Assembly: GCF_000504205.1 (NCBI RefSeq)
Contig: NZ_AZAJ01000001.1
Span: forward strand, 372,001-436,000
Length of the DNA: 64,000 nt
Reading direction: 5' to 3'
Source of the DNA: Methanolobus tindarius DSM 2278
GTDB lineage: Archaea > Halobacteriota > Methanosarcinia > Methanosarcinales > Methanosarcinaceae
A program made the position numbers and the translations under genes. Positions 45,912 through 54,728 of the stretch are shown here, one piece after another; the first letter of the stretch is position 1; every line of letters begins with the position of its first letter. The notes beneath the pieces were generated by a model. The model was given only the letters and a program-made list of their open reading frames with translations. It was not told where the DNA came from and made no database searches.

Positions 45912-46592
45912 TTGTTAAAGGCTGTAATATTCGATATGGATGGCGTGCTTGTTGATTCTATGTCAGATCATGCGGAAGCTGTCCAGCATATTTTTGATGA
46001 AATTGGCGTTGAAATGGATAAGCAGGATATCTTCGAGAGAGAAGGAGAGAGAACCGTTGACATAGTGAGATTCCTTCTTCAGAAAGGAAGCGCAGACGCA
46101 TCACAATTTGACATATCGGATATCGTAGAGAGATATATTGAAGAATTTAACAGGATAGCAGAATTCAAGGTTTTTGATGGGATGCCAGAGTGTCTCAGTG
46201 GTCTTAAAGATAAATTCAAGCTTGCTGTTGTTTCAGGCTCAGACAGACCAATTGTTCAGGATATTATTCAATCCGAATATCCGGGAATATTCAGGGAACT
46301 TGTTACAGCCGATGATGTACAGCGCGGAAAACCAGAACCAGATCCATATCTTAAAGCAATAGAAATGCTCGGGATTTCAAGCCATGAAGCGATCGTAATA
46401 GAAAATGCACCAATGGGAGTTGAATCTGCCAAAAAAGCAGGATTATGTTGTATGGCAGTACCCACATACCTTGATGCTGAAAAATTCCATCAGGCAGACA
46501 TGGTTATTGAAAACCACACCCGCCTTGTAGAGTTCCTGAATGAACTGGAACCGTCTTATGACTGTTCACGGTCGGATTTATCAAAATCGTAA
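45912..46592 (+). CDS. HAD-family phosphatase, beta-phosphoglucomutase-like
   Basis: 226 residues from a TTG at 45912, chosen because GGTGA lies four bases upstream and family proteins begin at LKAVIFDMDGVLVDS; an ATG at 45888 without ribosome binding site is the alternative. HAD motif I DMDGVLVDS, motif II VVSGSDRP and motif III/IV KPEPDPYLKAIEMLG with IENAPMGVESAKKAGL are all present. Hydrolyses a phosphorylated sugar or related small molecule; substrate not readable. Its end overlaps the convergent OYE-family gene by 37 bases. Confidence 0.87.
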   Translation: MLKAVIFDMDGVLVDSMSDHAEAVQHIFDEIGVEMDKQDIFEREGERTVDIVRFLLQKGSADASQFDISDIVERYIEEFNRIAEFKVFDGMPECLSGLKDKFKLAVVSGSDRPIVQDIIQSEYPGIFRELVTADDVQRGKPEPDPYLKAIEMLGISSHEAIVIENAPMGVESAKKAGLCCMAVPTYLDAEKFHQADMVIENHTRLVEFLNELEPSYDCSRSDLSKS

Positions 46593-47665
46593 TTGCACTT
46601 AATTCCACTCTCATCGGAACACAGGTTACATGAAACACATTTTGCGACCTCAATATCACCATTTTTGAACTTTGACACAAGGTCAGGTTCACAAATGAGA
46701 GGTCTGCAAAGTGACACCATATCGGCATATCCGTCAGTTAATAGCTGTTCTATGACATACTTTGAGCGTATACCGCCTACAACCATTACAGGAACATCAA
46801 CCGCTTCCTTTATCATTTTAGAATAGCCCCTGTAATATGCTTCTGCATCAGCAGTGTTTATTTTGGTTCTGAACATCTGCTGCCCGGCTTCTACAATTCC
46901 ACCGCTGACCTCTATTGCACAGACACCATTTGAGGCAAGGATCTTTGCTATCTCTACACATTCCGGTGCATCAAGAACATTTTTTGTACCCTCAGGGAAA
47001 CCATCGGTTGCATTAAGCTTGACAAGTATCGGGAACTCATCACCTATCATCTCATGTATCCTGTCAATGATATCAAGGATAACCTGAGTTCTTTTCTCAG
47101 TTGAACCTCCCCACCTGTCCTTTCGCCTGTTTGTGTACGGAGAAATAAAATTACTGAGCAGGAAACCATGAGCTGCATGCAACTGAACTCCGTCAAAACC
47201 TGCTTCCTTTGCTCTTCTTGCTGCGTTGGCAAAGTCCTCTATGGTCTGAAGCACTTCTTCCTCGGTCATTTCCTCAGGAGTAGTACCATTCCTCTTGTTT
47301 GTAACAGCAGATGGTGCCAGTATCACAGGATTGTCGGCGGTCATCATTGTCTGCCTGCCACCGTGAACTATCTGGACAACTATCTTGCTTTCATACTCAT
47401 GAACTCTTGAGACTATCTTCCTGTAAGGTTCTATGAATTTGTCATCATAGATTCCCTGCTGAAGGTTGTCACTTTTCCCATTAGGATTCACATATGCATA
47501 TCCGGTTATTATAAGCCCGACTTCTCCACGTGCAAGCTCTTCATACATATCACCAATCCTGTCGGTCGGTGTGCCATCTGACTCTGCCATCCACTCATGG
47601 GTAGCGGAACGTACAAAACGATTAGGAACTTCCATATTCCCCAGCATAATAGGTTCGAACAACAT
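46556..47665 (-). CDS. Old yellow enzyme family NADH:flavin oxidoreductase
   Basis: 369 residues. TIM-barrel FMN enzyme: N-terminus FEPIMLGNMEVPNRFVRSATH, the active-site region VQIVHGGRQT, GFDGVQLHAAHGFLLSNF and NRRKDRWGGS, and the phosphate-binding VGGIRSKYVIEQLLTDG. A C-terminal Cys group (CVSCNLC and a further CNYDF) may ligate an iron-sulphur cluster, as in 2,4-dienoyl-CoA-reductase-like members, but the second flavin domain of those is absent. A TATA box (CATATAAGC) about 24 bases before the ATG and no ribosome binding site suggest a leaderless start. Substrate unknown. Confidence 0.88.
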   Translation of the reverse strand: MLFEPIMLGNMEVPNRFVRSATHEWMAESDGTPTDRIGDMYEELARGEVGLIITGYAYVNPNGKSDNLQQGIYDDKFIEPYRKIVSRVHEYESKIVVQIVHGGRQTMMTADNPVILAPSAVTNKRNGTTPEEMTEEEVLQTIEDFANAARRAKEAGFDGVQLHAAHGFLLSNFISPYTNRRKDRWGGSTEKRTQVILDIIDRIHEMIGDEFPILVKLNATDGFPEGTKNVLDAPECVEIAKILASNGVCAIEVSGGIVEAGQQMFRTKINTADAEAYYRGYSKMIKEAVDVPVMVVGGIRSKYVIEQLLTDGYADMVSLCRPLICEPDLVSKFKNGDIEVAKCVSCNLCSDESGIKCNYDFDKSDREQS

Positions 47666-47707
47666 GCATTAATATTGATAGCAGGAGCTTATATGCTTTT
47701 TCTTAGC

Positions 47708-48418
47708 TCAGGAACGCTGGTATTTCATTTCTTCAAGCTCTTCCTTCAATGATTCATTGTTGATCCTGTAGATCAGCATTGAAGTAAATATCAAAGCAAA
47801 AGCAAGCATGTTAACAGCAAGTGTCAACTGAAGTGAAGTTCCTTCAAGTCCACCGCCACTGCTTCCGTATGAAGAACTTCCGAACATCAGTGGATGTGCT
47901 GAACGCCATAACCTGATGGATAAGAAACTCAGTGGAACTGACATAAATCCAATAATTCCAAATACAGCCGCAAGACGTGCTCTCTTTTCAGGTTCCTCAA
48001 GTGCCTGACGAAGCATCAGGTAGGCGAGATAGATAAGGAAAAGTGCAAGTGAGGTTGTAAGCCTTGGCTCCCATATCCAGTACCAGCCCCATGTTGCTTT
48101 GGCCCATATAGAACCTGTTACAAGTACAAGGAATGCAAAAACCACACCTACCTCGGCGGCAGAATGGGCAACGATGTCCCATTTGCTGCTGTTTCCTTTA
48201 AGGTGCATTATACTGGCAATAAAAACAACAGTGAACGCAAGATATGATACCATTGCAATTGGCAGGTGGAAATAGAATATCTTGAAACTGCTGTCAAGTA
48301 TCTCACCGGCATTCCCTTTCATCTGGGGCACATAGAAAAATATCATCCCGATGGCAATTAACATAACAGGAGCCGTGATAATTGCAAGTATCTTTTCTTT
48401 TTTCCCGTCAATGAGCAT
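47708..48418 (-). CDS. ccmC: Haem exporter membrane protein CcmC
   Basis: 236 residues, ATG at 48418 with AGAGGA upstream. Six membrane helices and the tryptophan-rich haem-handling motif WGWYWIWEPRLTTSLALFLIYL (WWD domain) plus flanking histidines (IFYFHLPIAM, WRSAHPLMF). CcmC moves haem to CcmE for c-type cytochrome assembly. It is separated from ccmBA (54036-55484) by the intervening, oppositely oriented Nik/Opp transporter operon. Confidence 0.92.
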   Translation of the reverse strand: MLIDGKKEKILAIITAPVMLIAIGMIFFYVPQMKGNAGEILDSSFKIFYFHLPIAMVSYLAFTVVFIASIMHLKGNSSKWDIVAHSAAEVGVVFAFLVLVTGSIWAKATWGWYWIWEPRLTTSLALFLIYLAYLMLRQALEEPEKRARLAAVFGIIGFMSVPLSFLSIRLWRSAHPLMFGSSSYGSSGGGLEGTSLQLTLAVNMLAFALIFTSMLIYRINNESLKEELEEMKYQRS

Positions 48419-48547
48419 GATTGTTCCTCTGCCTAATTAAAACTCCTTGTTTAAATGCTTTTCATCCACTTTAAACGATTGTTTGAAACTATTGAAGAGA
48501 TGAATAAATATAAAAAAATATAAAAAAATGCTATCAGTAAATGGAAG

Positions 48548-48581
48548 TAATACAAAACATAACAAAAGTATTAAATATAAA
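48548..48581 (+). promoter_or_regulatory. Inverted repeat overlapping a TATA box, upstream of the Nik-type operon
   Basis: TAATAC (48548-48553), 14 bases, GTATTA (48568-48573); the right arm adjoins a TATA box (TTAAATATAA, about 48571-48580). Symmetric half-sites with this spacing resemble nickel-responsive NikR operators in general layout, although the sequence is not the E. coli GTATGA-N16-TCATAC. A repressor bound here would block the promoter. No nikR gene is in the window. Confidence 0.5.
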
Positions 48582-48727
48582 GATAATTTATCACAAACAA
48601 GTTACTAGATAGAAATAAAATTAAAACTTGTGATACTGCATTTTCAAGAGTCGGGTGTTTAAAATCCAAAAATACGCCGGAGATGCAAATAAACAGGTTG
48701 GAGTTAGAAAATATATCAGGAGCATTT

Positions 48728-50356
48728 ATGATGAAAAAATCATTGGGCATTTTACTGGCAGGAATGCTATTAATCGGGGTAGTTGCAATTTCCGGGTGCA
48801 CAGACACCAATATGGAAGTCGCAGATACAGAAGAAACGACAGCAACAAATGATGAATTGATTGCAGCAGTAGGAACACATGGCGGAGAACCAGAATCTGG
48901 TTTTAATCCAATAACAGGCTGGGGTTACAACCATGAACCATTAATCCAGAGCACTCTTTTTAAGAAAGATAGCAATGGAGATCTTATCAACGACCTTGCT
49001 ACGGATTATACAGTTAGTGATGATGGAATCACATGGATTGTTACAATAAGAGATGATGTAAAATTCCATGATGGTGAAGCACTGACTGCTAAGGATGTTG
49101 CATTTACATTTAACACCGCAGCAGATGCCAGTGGAAGTGTGGATCTTTCCATGCTGGAAAAAGCCACAGCCACAGATGATGCTACTATTGAATTCACATT
49201 AAGCGACAATCAGGCTACATTTATCAATAAACTTGCAGTTATCGGAATTGTCCCGGAACATGCATACGATGAGAACTATGGTCAGAATCCAATCGGTTCC
49301 GGTCCTTACCAGTTCGTACAATGGGATAAAGGACAGCAGGTAATTCTGGAAGCAAATCCTTATTACTACGGAGATGAACCTTACTTCAAAAAACTCACCA
49401 TTGTGTTCATGGAAGCAGATACTGCTTTTGCAGCTGCTAAATCCGGTCAGATAGACCTGGCAGAAATCCCGGCATCCTATGCAAATCAGGAAGTTGACGG
49501 AATGAAAATAGTAGCTCTTGAGTCCATTGACGCTCGTGGAATTAGCTTCCCAACACAGCCAGATACAGGTGAAACATCTGAGGATGGATACGCAATTGGA
49601 AACGATGTGACATCTGATGTTGCGATCAGAAAAGCACTGAACATAGGAATTGACAGGCAGACACTGGTAGATGGTGCACTGAACGGACAGGGTGAAGAAG
49701 AATTCACAGGTGTTGACAAGCTACCATGGGGAAATGAAGAAGCTATTATTGAAGACGGAAACGTTGAGGAAGCAAAGAAAATATTAAGCGATGCCGGATG
49801 GGAAGATACTGACGGTGATGGCATTGTAGAAAAGGACGGCGTTAAGGCTGAATTTACTCTCCTGTACGCTGCCAGTGCACAGGAAAGGCAGGCTCTTGCT
49901 GTTGCTGTTTCTGAGGAAGCAAAGGAGCTTGGAATCAATATAATTCCTGAGGGTGCAAGCTGGGACAAAATCGATACCCTTGCTCTTTCAACCCCTGTTG
50001 TTTTCGGTTACGGTTCACTTGACCCAACCGACCTGTACCTGAAATACTACAGTGAAAGCTACGACCCTTCAAGTTACAACAACATAATAATGTACAGCAA
50101 CCCGACCGTAGATTCCTATTTAAGAAACGCAATTACCAGCTCAGACCAGAATATTGCAAATGAGAACTGGCAACTGGCAGCATGGGACGGTGAAACAGGA
50201 TTCTCTCCAAAAGGCGATGCTACCTGGATGTGGATGGCAACACTTGATTACCTCTATATCATGGATGAGGACCTTGACATAGGAACTCCTAAAATACAGC
50301 CACACGGCGCTGATATTTTTGGAAATATCCTGGAATGGAAACGCACGGAAAACTAA
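48728..50356 (+). CDS. ABC transporter substrate-binding lipoprotein, nickel/peptide (NikA/OppA) family
   Basis: Start at ATG 48728 (or the adjacent 48731) after AGGAG; the ORF extends upstream to 48683 without support. The N-terminus KKSLGILLAGMLLIGVVAIS-GC is a lipoprotein-type signal, so the mature protein is lipid-anchored outside. SBP_bac_5 features: GGEPESGFNPITGWG, FHDGEALTAKDVAFTF, NPIGSGPYQFVQWDKGQ and VAIRKALNIGIDRQTLVDG. The operon layout and NikA-like features suggest nickel (needed for F430, hydrogenase or CODH), but peptide remains possible. A hairpin after this gene probably gives extra SBP transcript. Confidence 0.87.
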   Translation: MMKKSLGILLAGMLLIGVVAISGCTDTNMEVADTEETTATNDELIAAVGTHGGEPESGFNPITGWGYNHEPLIQSTLFKKDSNGDLINDLATDYTVSDDGITWIVTIRDDVKFHDGEALTAKDVAFTFNTAADASGSVDLSMLEKATATDDATIEFTLSDNQATFINKLAVIGIVPEHAYDENYGQNPIGSGPYQFVQWDKGQQVILEANPYYYGDEPYFKKLTIVFMEADTAFAAAKSGQIDLAEIPASYANQEVDGMKIVALESIDARGISFPTQPDTGETSEDGYAIGNDVTSDVAIRKALNIGIDRQTLVDGALNGQGEEEFTGVDKLPWGNEEAIIEDGNVEEAKKILSDAGWEDTDGDGIVEKDGVKAEFTLLYAASAQERQALAVAVSEEAKELGINIIPEGASWDKIDTLALSTPVVFGYGSLDPTDLYLKYYSESYDPSSYNNIIMYSNPTVDSYLRNAITSSDQNIANENWQLAAWDGETGFSPKGDATWMWMATLDYLYIMDEDLDIGTPKIQPHGADIFGNILEWKRTEN

Positions 50357-50371
50357 ATTTGAGGTTTTATG

Positions 50372-50408
50372 AAACTGAGGATTAATTATCCTCAGTTTAA
50401 CCTTTTTT
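50372..50408 (+). terminator. Intra-operon hairpin after the substrate-binding protein
   Basis: 11-bp arms AAACTGAGGAT (50372-50382) and ATCCTCAGTTT (50388-50398), five-base loop, followed by CCTTTTTT. Probably a partial terminator that raises binding-protein expression over the permeases. Confidence 0.7.
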
Positions 50409-50498
50409 AATGATTTAATTGGCTTTTCAAAAATCAAATCCACAATAAATCACACAAAATCACAAACTTGCTGGAATGGATATTGGAGGTTAAAAATT

Positions 50499-51488
50499 GT
50501 GAATTACAAAAAATTAAGTATTTTTATGGGGAAAAAAACCCTCAAATTAGTTTTTCTTTTAATTGTTGTTTGTATGGCCAGTTTCTGGATCGTAGAGCAA
50601 TCACCCATCGATCCGGTCAGGGCCTATATAGGAGAAATGAGCATTCAGCCGGAACAAAAAGCAAAGCTGGAAGAATATTGGGGTGTAAACACTCCTGCTC
50701 ATGAAAAGTTCCTTAACTGGGCTGAAAATTTACTAAAAGGAGATCTAGGCACTTCACTGATATACAGGATGCCTGTGACTGAGGTTGTTAAAGAACGGTT
50801 TGCTGCTTCTCTTATACTTATGGCTTCTTCATGGCTGCTATCAGGAGTTCTGGGTTTTGCTTTAGGAATACTAGCAGGAATGAAAAACGGAACCCTGATT
50901 GACAAAGCAATAAAAGTTTACTGTTATATTCTGCTTGCCGCTCCGACATTCTGGCTGGCATTGATATTCTTACTGATATTTGCTGTGAATTTAGGATGGT
51001 TCCCTGTAGGGCTCAGTGTGCCCATAGGTGTTGCAAGTGAAGATGTGACCTTTTTTGACCGCATTCATCATTTGATCCTTCCGACTGTAACCCTGAGCTT
51101 ACTTGGAGTTGCCTCTATCGCGATGTTCACTCGTGAAAAATTGATAGAGGTCATGGAAAGCGATTATGTGCTATTTGCAAAGGCAAGAGGAGAAACAGGA
51201 TTTGACCTGATAAAAAGACATGGGATAAGAAATGTTGCACTTCCTGCCATTACATTACAGTTCTTAGGATTCAGCGAATTATTTGGTGGAGCCGTTCTTG
51301 TTGAGCAGGTATTCTCATATCCCGGTATCGGTCAGGCTGCTGTTGCAGCAGGTTTAAGATCAGATGTACCTCTACTTTTGGCAATTGTCATCATCAGCGC
51401 ATTGTTCGTCTATTCAGGAAACCTGATAGCAGATATAATCTATGAATTTGTAGACCCCAGAATAAGACAGCAGGAGAGGAGAACATGA
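50499..51488 (+). CDS. nikB: ABC transporter permease, NikB/DppB type
   Basis: 329 residues, GTG or ATG start at 50499 with GGAGGT about 13 bases upstream. About six membrane helices and the permease EAA loop: FAKARGETGFDLIKRHGIRN. The C-terminal VEQVFSYPGIGQAAVAA and LVDPR-type end (YEFVDPRIR) match the DppB/NikB family. Forms the channel with the next protein. The next start overlaps the stop (ATGA). Confidence 0.9.
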   Translation: MNYKKLSIFMGKKTLKLVFLLIVVCMASFWIVEQSPIDPVRAYIGEMSIQPEQKAKLEEYWGVNTPAHEKFLNWAENLLKGDLGTSLIYRMPVTEVVKERFAASLILMASSWLLSGVLGFALGILAGMKNGTLIDKAIKVYCYILLAAPTFWLALIFLLIFAVNLGWFPVGLSVPIGVASEDVTFFDRIHHLILPTVTLSLLGVASIAMFTREKLIEVMESDYVLFAKARGETGFDLIKRHGIRNVALPAITLQFLGFSELFGGAVLVEQVFSYPGIGQAAVAAGLRSDVPLLLAIVIISALFVYSGNLIADIIYEFVDPRIRQQERRT

Positions 51489-52342
51489 GCACTGCTGTTG
51501 CAAATGTTAACAGGGGACTGTTTAAAGGGTTCAACCTGCGCCAGAAAACAATCATGCTGATAAGTTGTCTGTCTTTATTATTACTTTCAATTGTGATTTC
51601 CAGTTCATTCATAGACGATAATGCATTGTCAACTGATTTTCAATCAAAGAACCTTGCACCTTCTCTTGAACACCCATTTGGAACTGACTGGATGGGAAGG
51701 GATATGTTTGTGCGAACTCTTGGAGGACTGGGATTAAGTATAGTGATAGGAGCCCTGGCTTCATCTATCAGTACTGTTTTCAGTGTGATCTTAGGCTTAT
51801 TTTCAAGCATAGGTAAAATAGAAGATTCAATTGTATCCTGGCTGGTTGATTTATTCCTTTCAATACCACATCTTCTGTTGATTATTTTGATTTCCATAGG
51901 ACTTGGAGGAGGAGCAACAGGTGTTATCATAGCTGTTGCATTAACACACTGGACAAGTCTCACACGTGTTGTAAGGGCAGAAATCAAGCAGATAAAAACC
52001 CAGGAATACATCCATATATCAAGAAATTTTGGAAAATCCAGATGGTGGATAGCTAAGAAACATATTCTTCCTCACCTGATTCCACAGTTTGTTCTGGGTA
52101 CAATTGTAATGTTCCCACATGCTATTCTGCACGAGGCTTCAGTGACTTTCCTTGGTTTCGGGCTTTCACCACATCAGCCTGCAATTGGCATTATCCTGTC
52201 AGAATCAATGAAATACCTCTCAGCAGGATACTGGTGGCTTGCATTTTTCCCGGGATTATCACTCCTGATCGTCATTCTTGCATTTGACCTGATCGGAGAA
52301 AATATGGGAAAGATACTGGATCCTAAAAGAGCACATGAATAA
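51485..52342 (+). CDS. nikC: ABC transporter permease, NikC/DppC type
   Basis: 285 residues, ATG overlapping the nikB stop codon. N-terminal OppC-like helix, then SKNLAPSLEHPFGTDWMGRD (FGTDxxGRD motif), EAA loop RAEIKQIKTQEYIHISRNFGKS and the HEASVTFLGFGLSPHQPAIG ending. Second channel half of the importer. Confidence 0.9.
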   Translation: MSTAVANVNRGLFKGFNLRQKTIMLISCLSLLLLSIVISSSFIDDNALSTDFQSKNLAPSLEHPFGTDWMGRDMFVRTLGGLGLSIVIGALASSISTVFSVILGLFSSIGKIEDSIVSWLVDLFLSIPHLLLIILISIGLGGGATGVIIAVALTHWTSLTRVVRAEIKQIKTQEYIHISRNFGKSRWWIAKKHILPHLIPQFVLGTIVMFPHAILHEASVTFLGFGLSPHQPAIGIILSESMKYLSAGYWWLAFFPGLSLLIVILAFDLIGENMGKILDPKRAHE

Positions 52343-52393
52343 GTGAAAACAAATCGTGAAATGAATCTATCAAATTATTAAAAGAGGTGAAGT

Positions 52394-53371
52394 ATGACAA
52401 ATACATCTCAAATTCCCGCTGAAAAAAAGGAAAAGCCTGAAGCCCTGTTAAAGGTAAAAGACCTTTCCCTTTCTTTCATTCAATATGCTGCGGGACTAAG
52501 GCAAACTGAGCTTAAAGTAATATCCAATTTGAGCATGGAAGCTTACAGTGGTGAGATTCTAGCTGTTGTTGGCTCCAGCGGTTCCGGAAAAAGTCTCCTG
52601 GCACATTCTATTTTAGGTATTCTTCCATCAAACGCAAAGCTTAATGGCACTATGGAATATGGCGGCCATGATCTGACCCAAAAAAAGAAAGAGGAAGTCA
52701 GAGGTAAGGAAATTGTCCTAATTCCACAATCAACCACATATCTTGATCCTTTGATGAGAATTTCCAGTCAGGTCATTGGTAGTGTTGAAGATAAAAATTC
52801 AGATTCCAAAAAGAAGCTTCAGAAAGAGATATTCAAGAAATATGACCTGAAACCTGAAGTAGAAAAGATGTTCCCTCATGAACTTTCAGGAGGAATGATA
52901 AGAAGAGTCCTTGTTTCAACTGCTGTGATGAGTTCCTCAAAGATTGTGATAGCAGACGAACCAACACCTGGACTGGATGAAAAGAACCTGAATGAAACTC
53001 TGGGATATTTCAAGGATATGGCAAACAAAGGATATGCGGTTATTCTCATAACTCATGATATTGAAGCTGCACTAAAAATCTCAGATAAGATCGCTATTTT
53101 TTACGCTGGCACTATCCTGGAGGTTGCAAATGCAGAGGACTTTTCAGGTGAAGGGGAAAAGCTGAGACACCAATACACAAAAGCACTATGGAATGCCCTG
53201 CCACAAAACAAATTCCAGGCAATAAAAGGTCATCAGCCGATGCAGGATGAAGTGCTTGAAGGATGTTTCTTTTATGAAAGATGTACTACAAGAGGTGAAA
53301 TTTGCTCAAAATGTGTTCCTGAGCTAAAGTTGTTCAACGGTGGAATGGTGAGGTGCAATAATGTATCTTAA
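52394..53371 (+). CDS. nikD: ABC transporter ATPase, NikD/OppD type
   Basis: 325 residues, ATG at 52394 after AGAGGTG. Walker A GSSGSGKSL, signature LSGGMIRRV, Walker B VIADEPTPGLD and the H-loop ITHD. The C-terminal oligopeptide-type extension has the Cys group CFFYERC and CSKC. Overlaps the start of the next gene by 11 bases. Part of the nik-type importer. Confidence 0.9.
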   Translation: MTNTSQIPAEKKEKPEALLKVKDLSLSFIQYAAGLRQTELKVISNLSMEAYSGEILAVVGSSGSGKSLLAHSILGILPSNAKLNGTMEYGGHDLTQKKKEEVRGKEIVLIPQSTTYLDPLMRISSQVIGSVEDKNSDSKKKLQKEIFKKYDLKPEVEKMFPHELSGGMIRRVLVSTAVMSSSKIVIADEPTPGLDEKNLNETLGYFKDMANKGYAVILITHDIEAALKISDKIAIFYAGTILEVANAEDFSGEGEKLRHQYTKALWNALPQNKFQAIKGHQPMQDEVLEGCFFYERCTTRGEICSKCVPELKLFNGGMVRCNNVS

Positions 53372-53972
53372 AGGCAAAAACATCGGTTTTGGCTACAATG
53401 AAAACAATCTGATCCTAGAAGATGTGGACATTTCCCTTGGAAGCGGGGACGTTTTAGGACTTGTAGGAGACAGCGGATGTGGCAAATCAACCCTGTGCAG
53501 GATACTGGCCGGATATGAGAAGAACTACAAAGGAAAAGTAAGTTTAGACGGAAGCAAAATATCATCAAGCGGATACAATCCCGTACAATTGATCTTTCAG
53601 CACCCTGAAAAGGCTGTAAATCCAAAATGGAAAATGAAGGATATCCTGAAAGAAGGCCATGATGTTTCTCAGGATATTCTGGAAGCTTTTGGAATTAAGG
53701 AGAACTGGCTGAACAGGTGGCCTAATGAACTTTCAGGAGGAGAGCTTCAGAGATTTGCTCTTGCAAGGGCTCTTGGACCAAAAACAAAATTCCTGATCGC
53801 TGATGAGATCACAACCATGGTGGATGCAATCACCCAGGCTCAAATATGGGAGAGCATTTTAGGTATCGTTGAAGAACTGGATATCGGGGTTCTTGTTGTG
53901 AGCCACGATAAAAGTCTTATCAACAGATTATGTCATGATGTTTTGTACATGTCAGATCTGAATGGATGCTGA
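53361..53972 (+). CDS. nikE: ABC transporter ATPase, NikE/OppF type
   Basis: 203 residues, ATG at 53361 (overlaps the previous gene). Walker A GDSGCGKST, signature LSGGELQRFALARAL, Walker B FLIADEITTMVD, H-loop VVSHDK. Shorter than full OppF proteins (no C-terminal extension), as is usual for NikE. Last gene of the five-gene importer operon; ends at a T-rich repeat. Confidence 0.9.
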   Translation: MYLKGKNIGFGYNENNLILEDVDISLGSGDVLGLVGDSGCGKSTLCRILAGYEKNYKGKVSLDGSKISSSGYNPVQLIFQHPEKAVNPKWKMKDILKEGHDVSQDILEAFGIKENWLNRWPNELSGGELQRFALARALGPKTKFLIADEITTMVDAITQAQIWESILGIVEELDIGVLVVSHDKSLINRLCHDVLYMSDLNGC

Positions 53973-53973
53973 A

Positions 53974-54000
53974 TTTTATTTTATTTTATTTTATTTTATT
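53974..54000 (+). repeat. TTTTA pentanucleotide repeat
   Basis: Five TTTTA units plus TT directly after the nikE stop codon. Besides being a simple repeat it supplies the U-rich 3' end of the operon's transcript, so it probably acts as the terminator. Confidence 0.75.
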
Positions 54001-54008
54001 GTGTGATA

Positions 54009-54037
54009 GGAATCAATTCTGATAATTCAGAATTCCT
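54009..54037 (-). terminator. Hairpin after ccmB
   Basis: Perfect core arms ATTCTGA / TCAGAAT (54016-54022 and 54027-54033), outer AGGA/TCCT pairing, next to the stop of ccmB. The poly-TTTTA tract on the other side is A-rich in this direction, so this is a moderate terminator. Confidence 0.45.
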
Positions 54038-54710
54038 AATCCATCACAGTATATTCAAACACAAGTTGTCCAACAACAAAAAATACCAAGTCATACACAA
54101 CCAGCAACCTGAGCTCCGAAGAAATACTACCAATTCCACCGTCTGCGAGTATCGTCCCGGTTGCCATAACAGCAGGAATTATCACAGGAATAATTAACGG
54201 CAGTAGAAGCACCGGAAGCATGATCTCCCTAGCTCTTGTACTTGCTGAAAGTGCTGAAAGCAAGGTTCCAACACTGACAAAACCGAAAGTTCCCAGGAAG
54301 ATTACAAGTGCAAGTCCCGGAATACCACTGATGTTGTAGTTGAACAAAACGATGAAGATTGGTATCGTAAGCAATTCCACAATGAACATCAGGACAGCAT
54401 TTGATATTGTTTTCCCGATGTAGATTGAGCTTCTGTCGATAGGTGAGAGTTTCAGTCCTTCAAGACAACCGTTTTCCATCTCACCTGCAAAGGAACGTGA
54501 AAGTCCAAGGGTTCCTGCAAAGGTGAAAGCCACCCAGAGAACGCCGGGAGCAAGTTTTCCAACAAGTTCTGTCTGGCTTAGAACATCACCGAATGAGATG
54601 CTGAAAATAACGATAACGATAAGCGAGAAGATGAGCATGGAATTGAGCATCTGTTTTGTGCGAAACTCCGACCTGAGATCCTTTGCTGCAATGTAGAGGC
54701 TTTTCTTCAT
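54036..54710 (-). CDS. ccmB: Haem exporter membrane protein CcmB
   Basis: 224 residues, ATG at 54710 with GGTGAGATT upstream. Six membrane helices; CcmB phrases SRSFAGEMENGCLEGLKLSP and GTLLSALSASTRAREIMLPVLLLPL are present. Forms the CcmAB(C) complex that releases haem-loaded CcmE for cytochrome c assembly. Follows ccmA by 18 bases. Confidence 0.92.
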   Translation of the reverse strand: MKKSLYIAAKDLRSEFRTKQMLNSMLIFSLIVIVIFSISFGDVLSQTELVGKLAPGVLWVAFTFAGTLGLSRSFAGEMENGCLEGLKLSPIDRSSIYIGKTISNAVLMFIVELLTIPIFIVLFNYNISGIPGLALVIFLGTFGFVSVGTLLSALSASTRAREIMLPVLLLPLIIPVIIPAVMATGTILADGGIGSISSELRLLVVYDLVFFVVGQLVFEYTVMD

Positions 54711-54728
54711 AATCTCACCACAGGTACT

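Noticed and set aside
49486-49968. 160-codon minus-strand ORF in the binding-protein gene
   Set aside because: Ser-rich shadow antisense to a strongly supported CDS.
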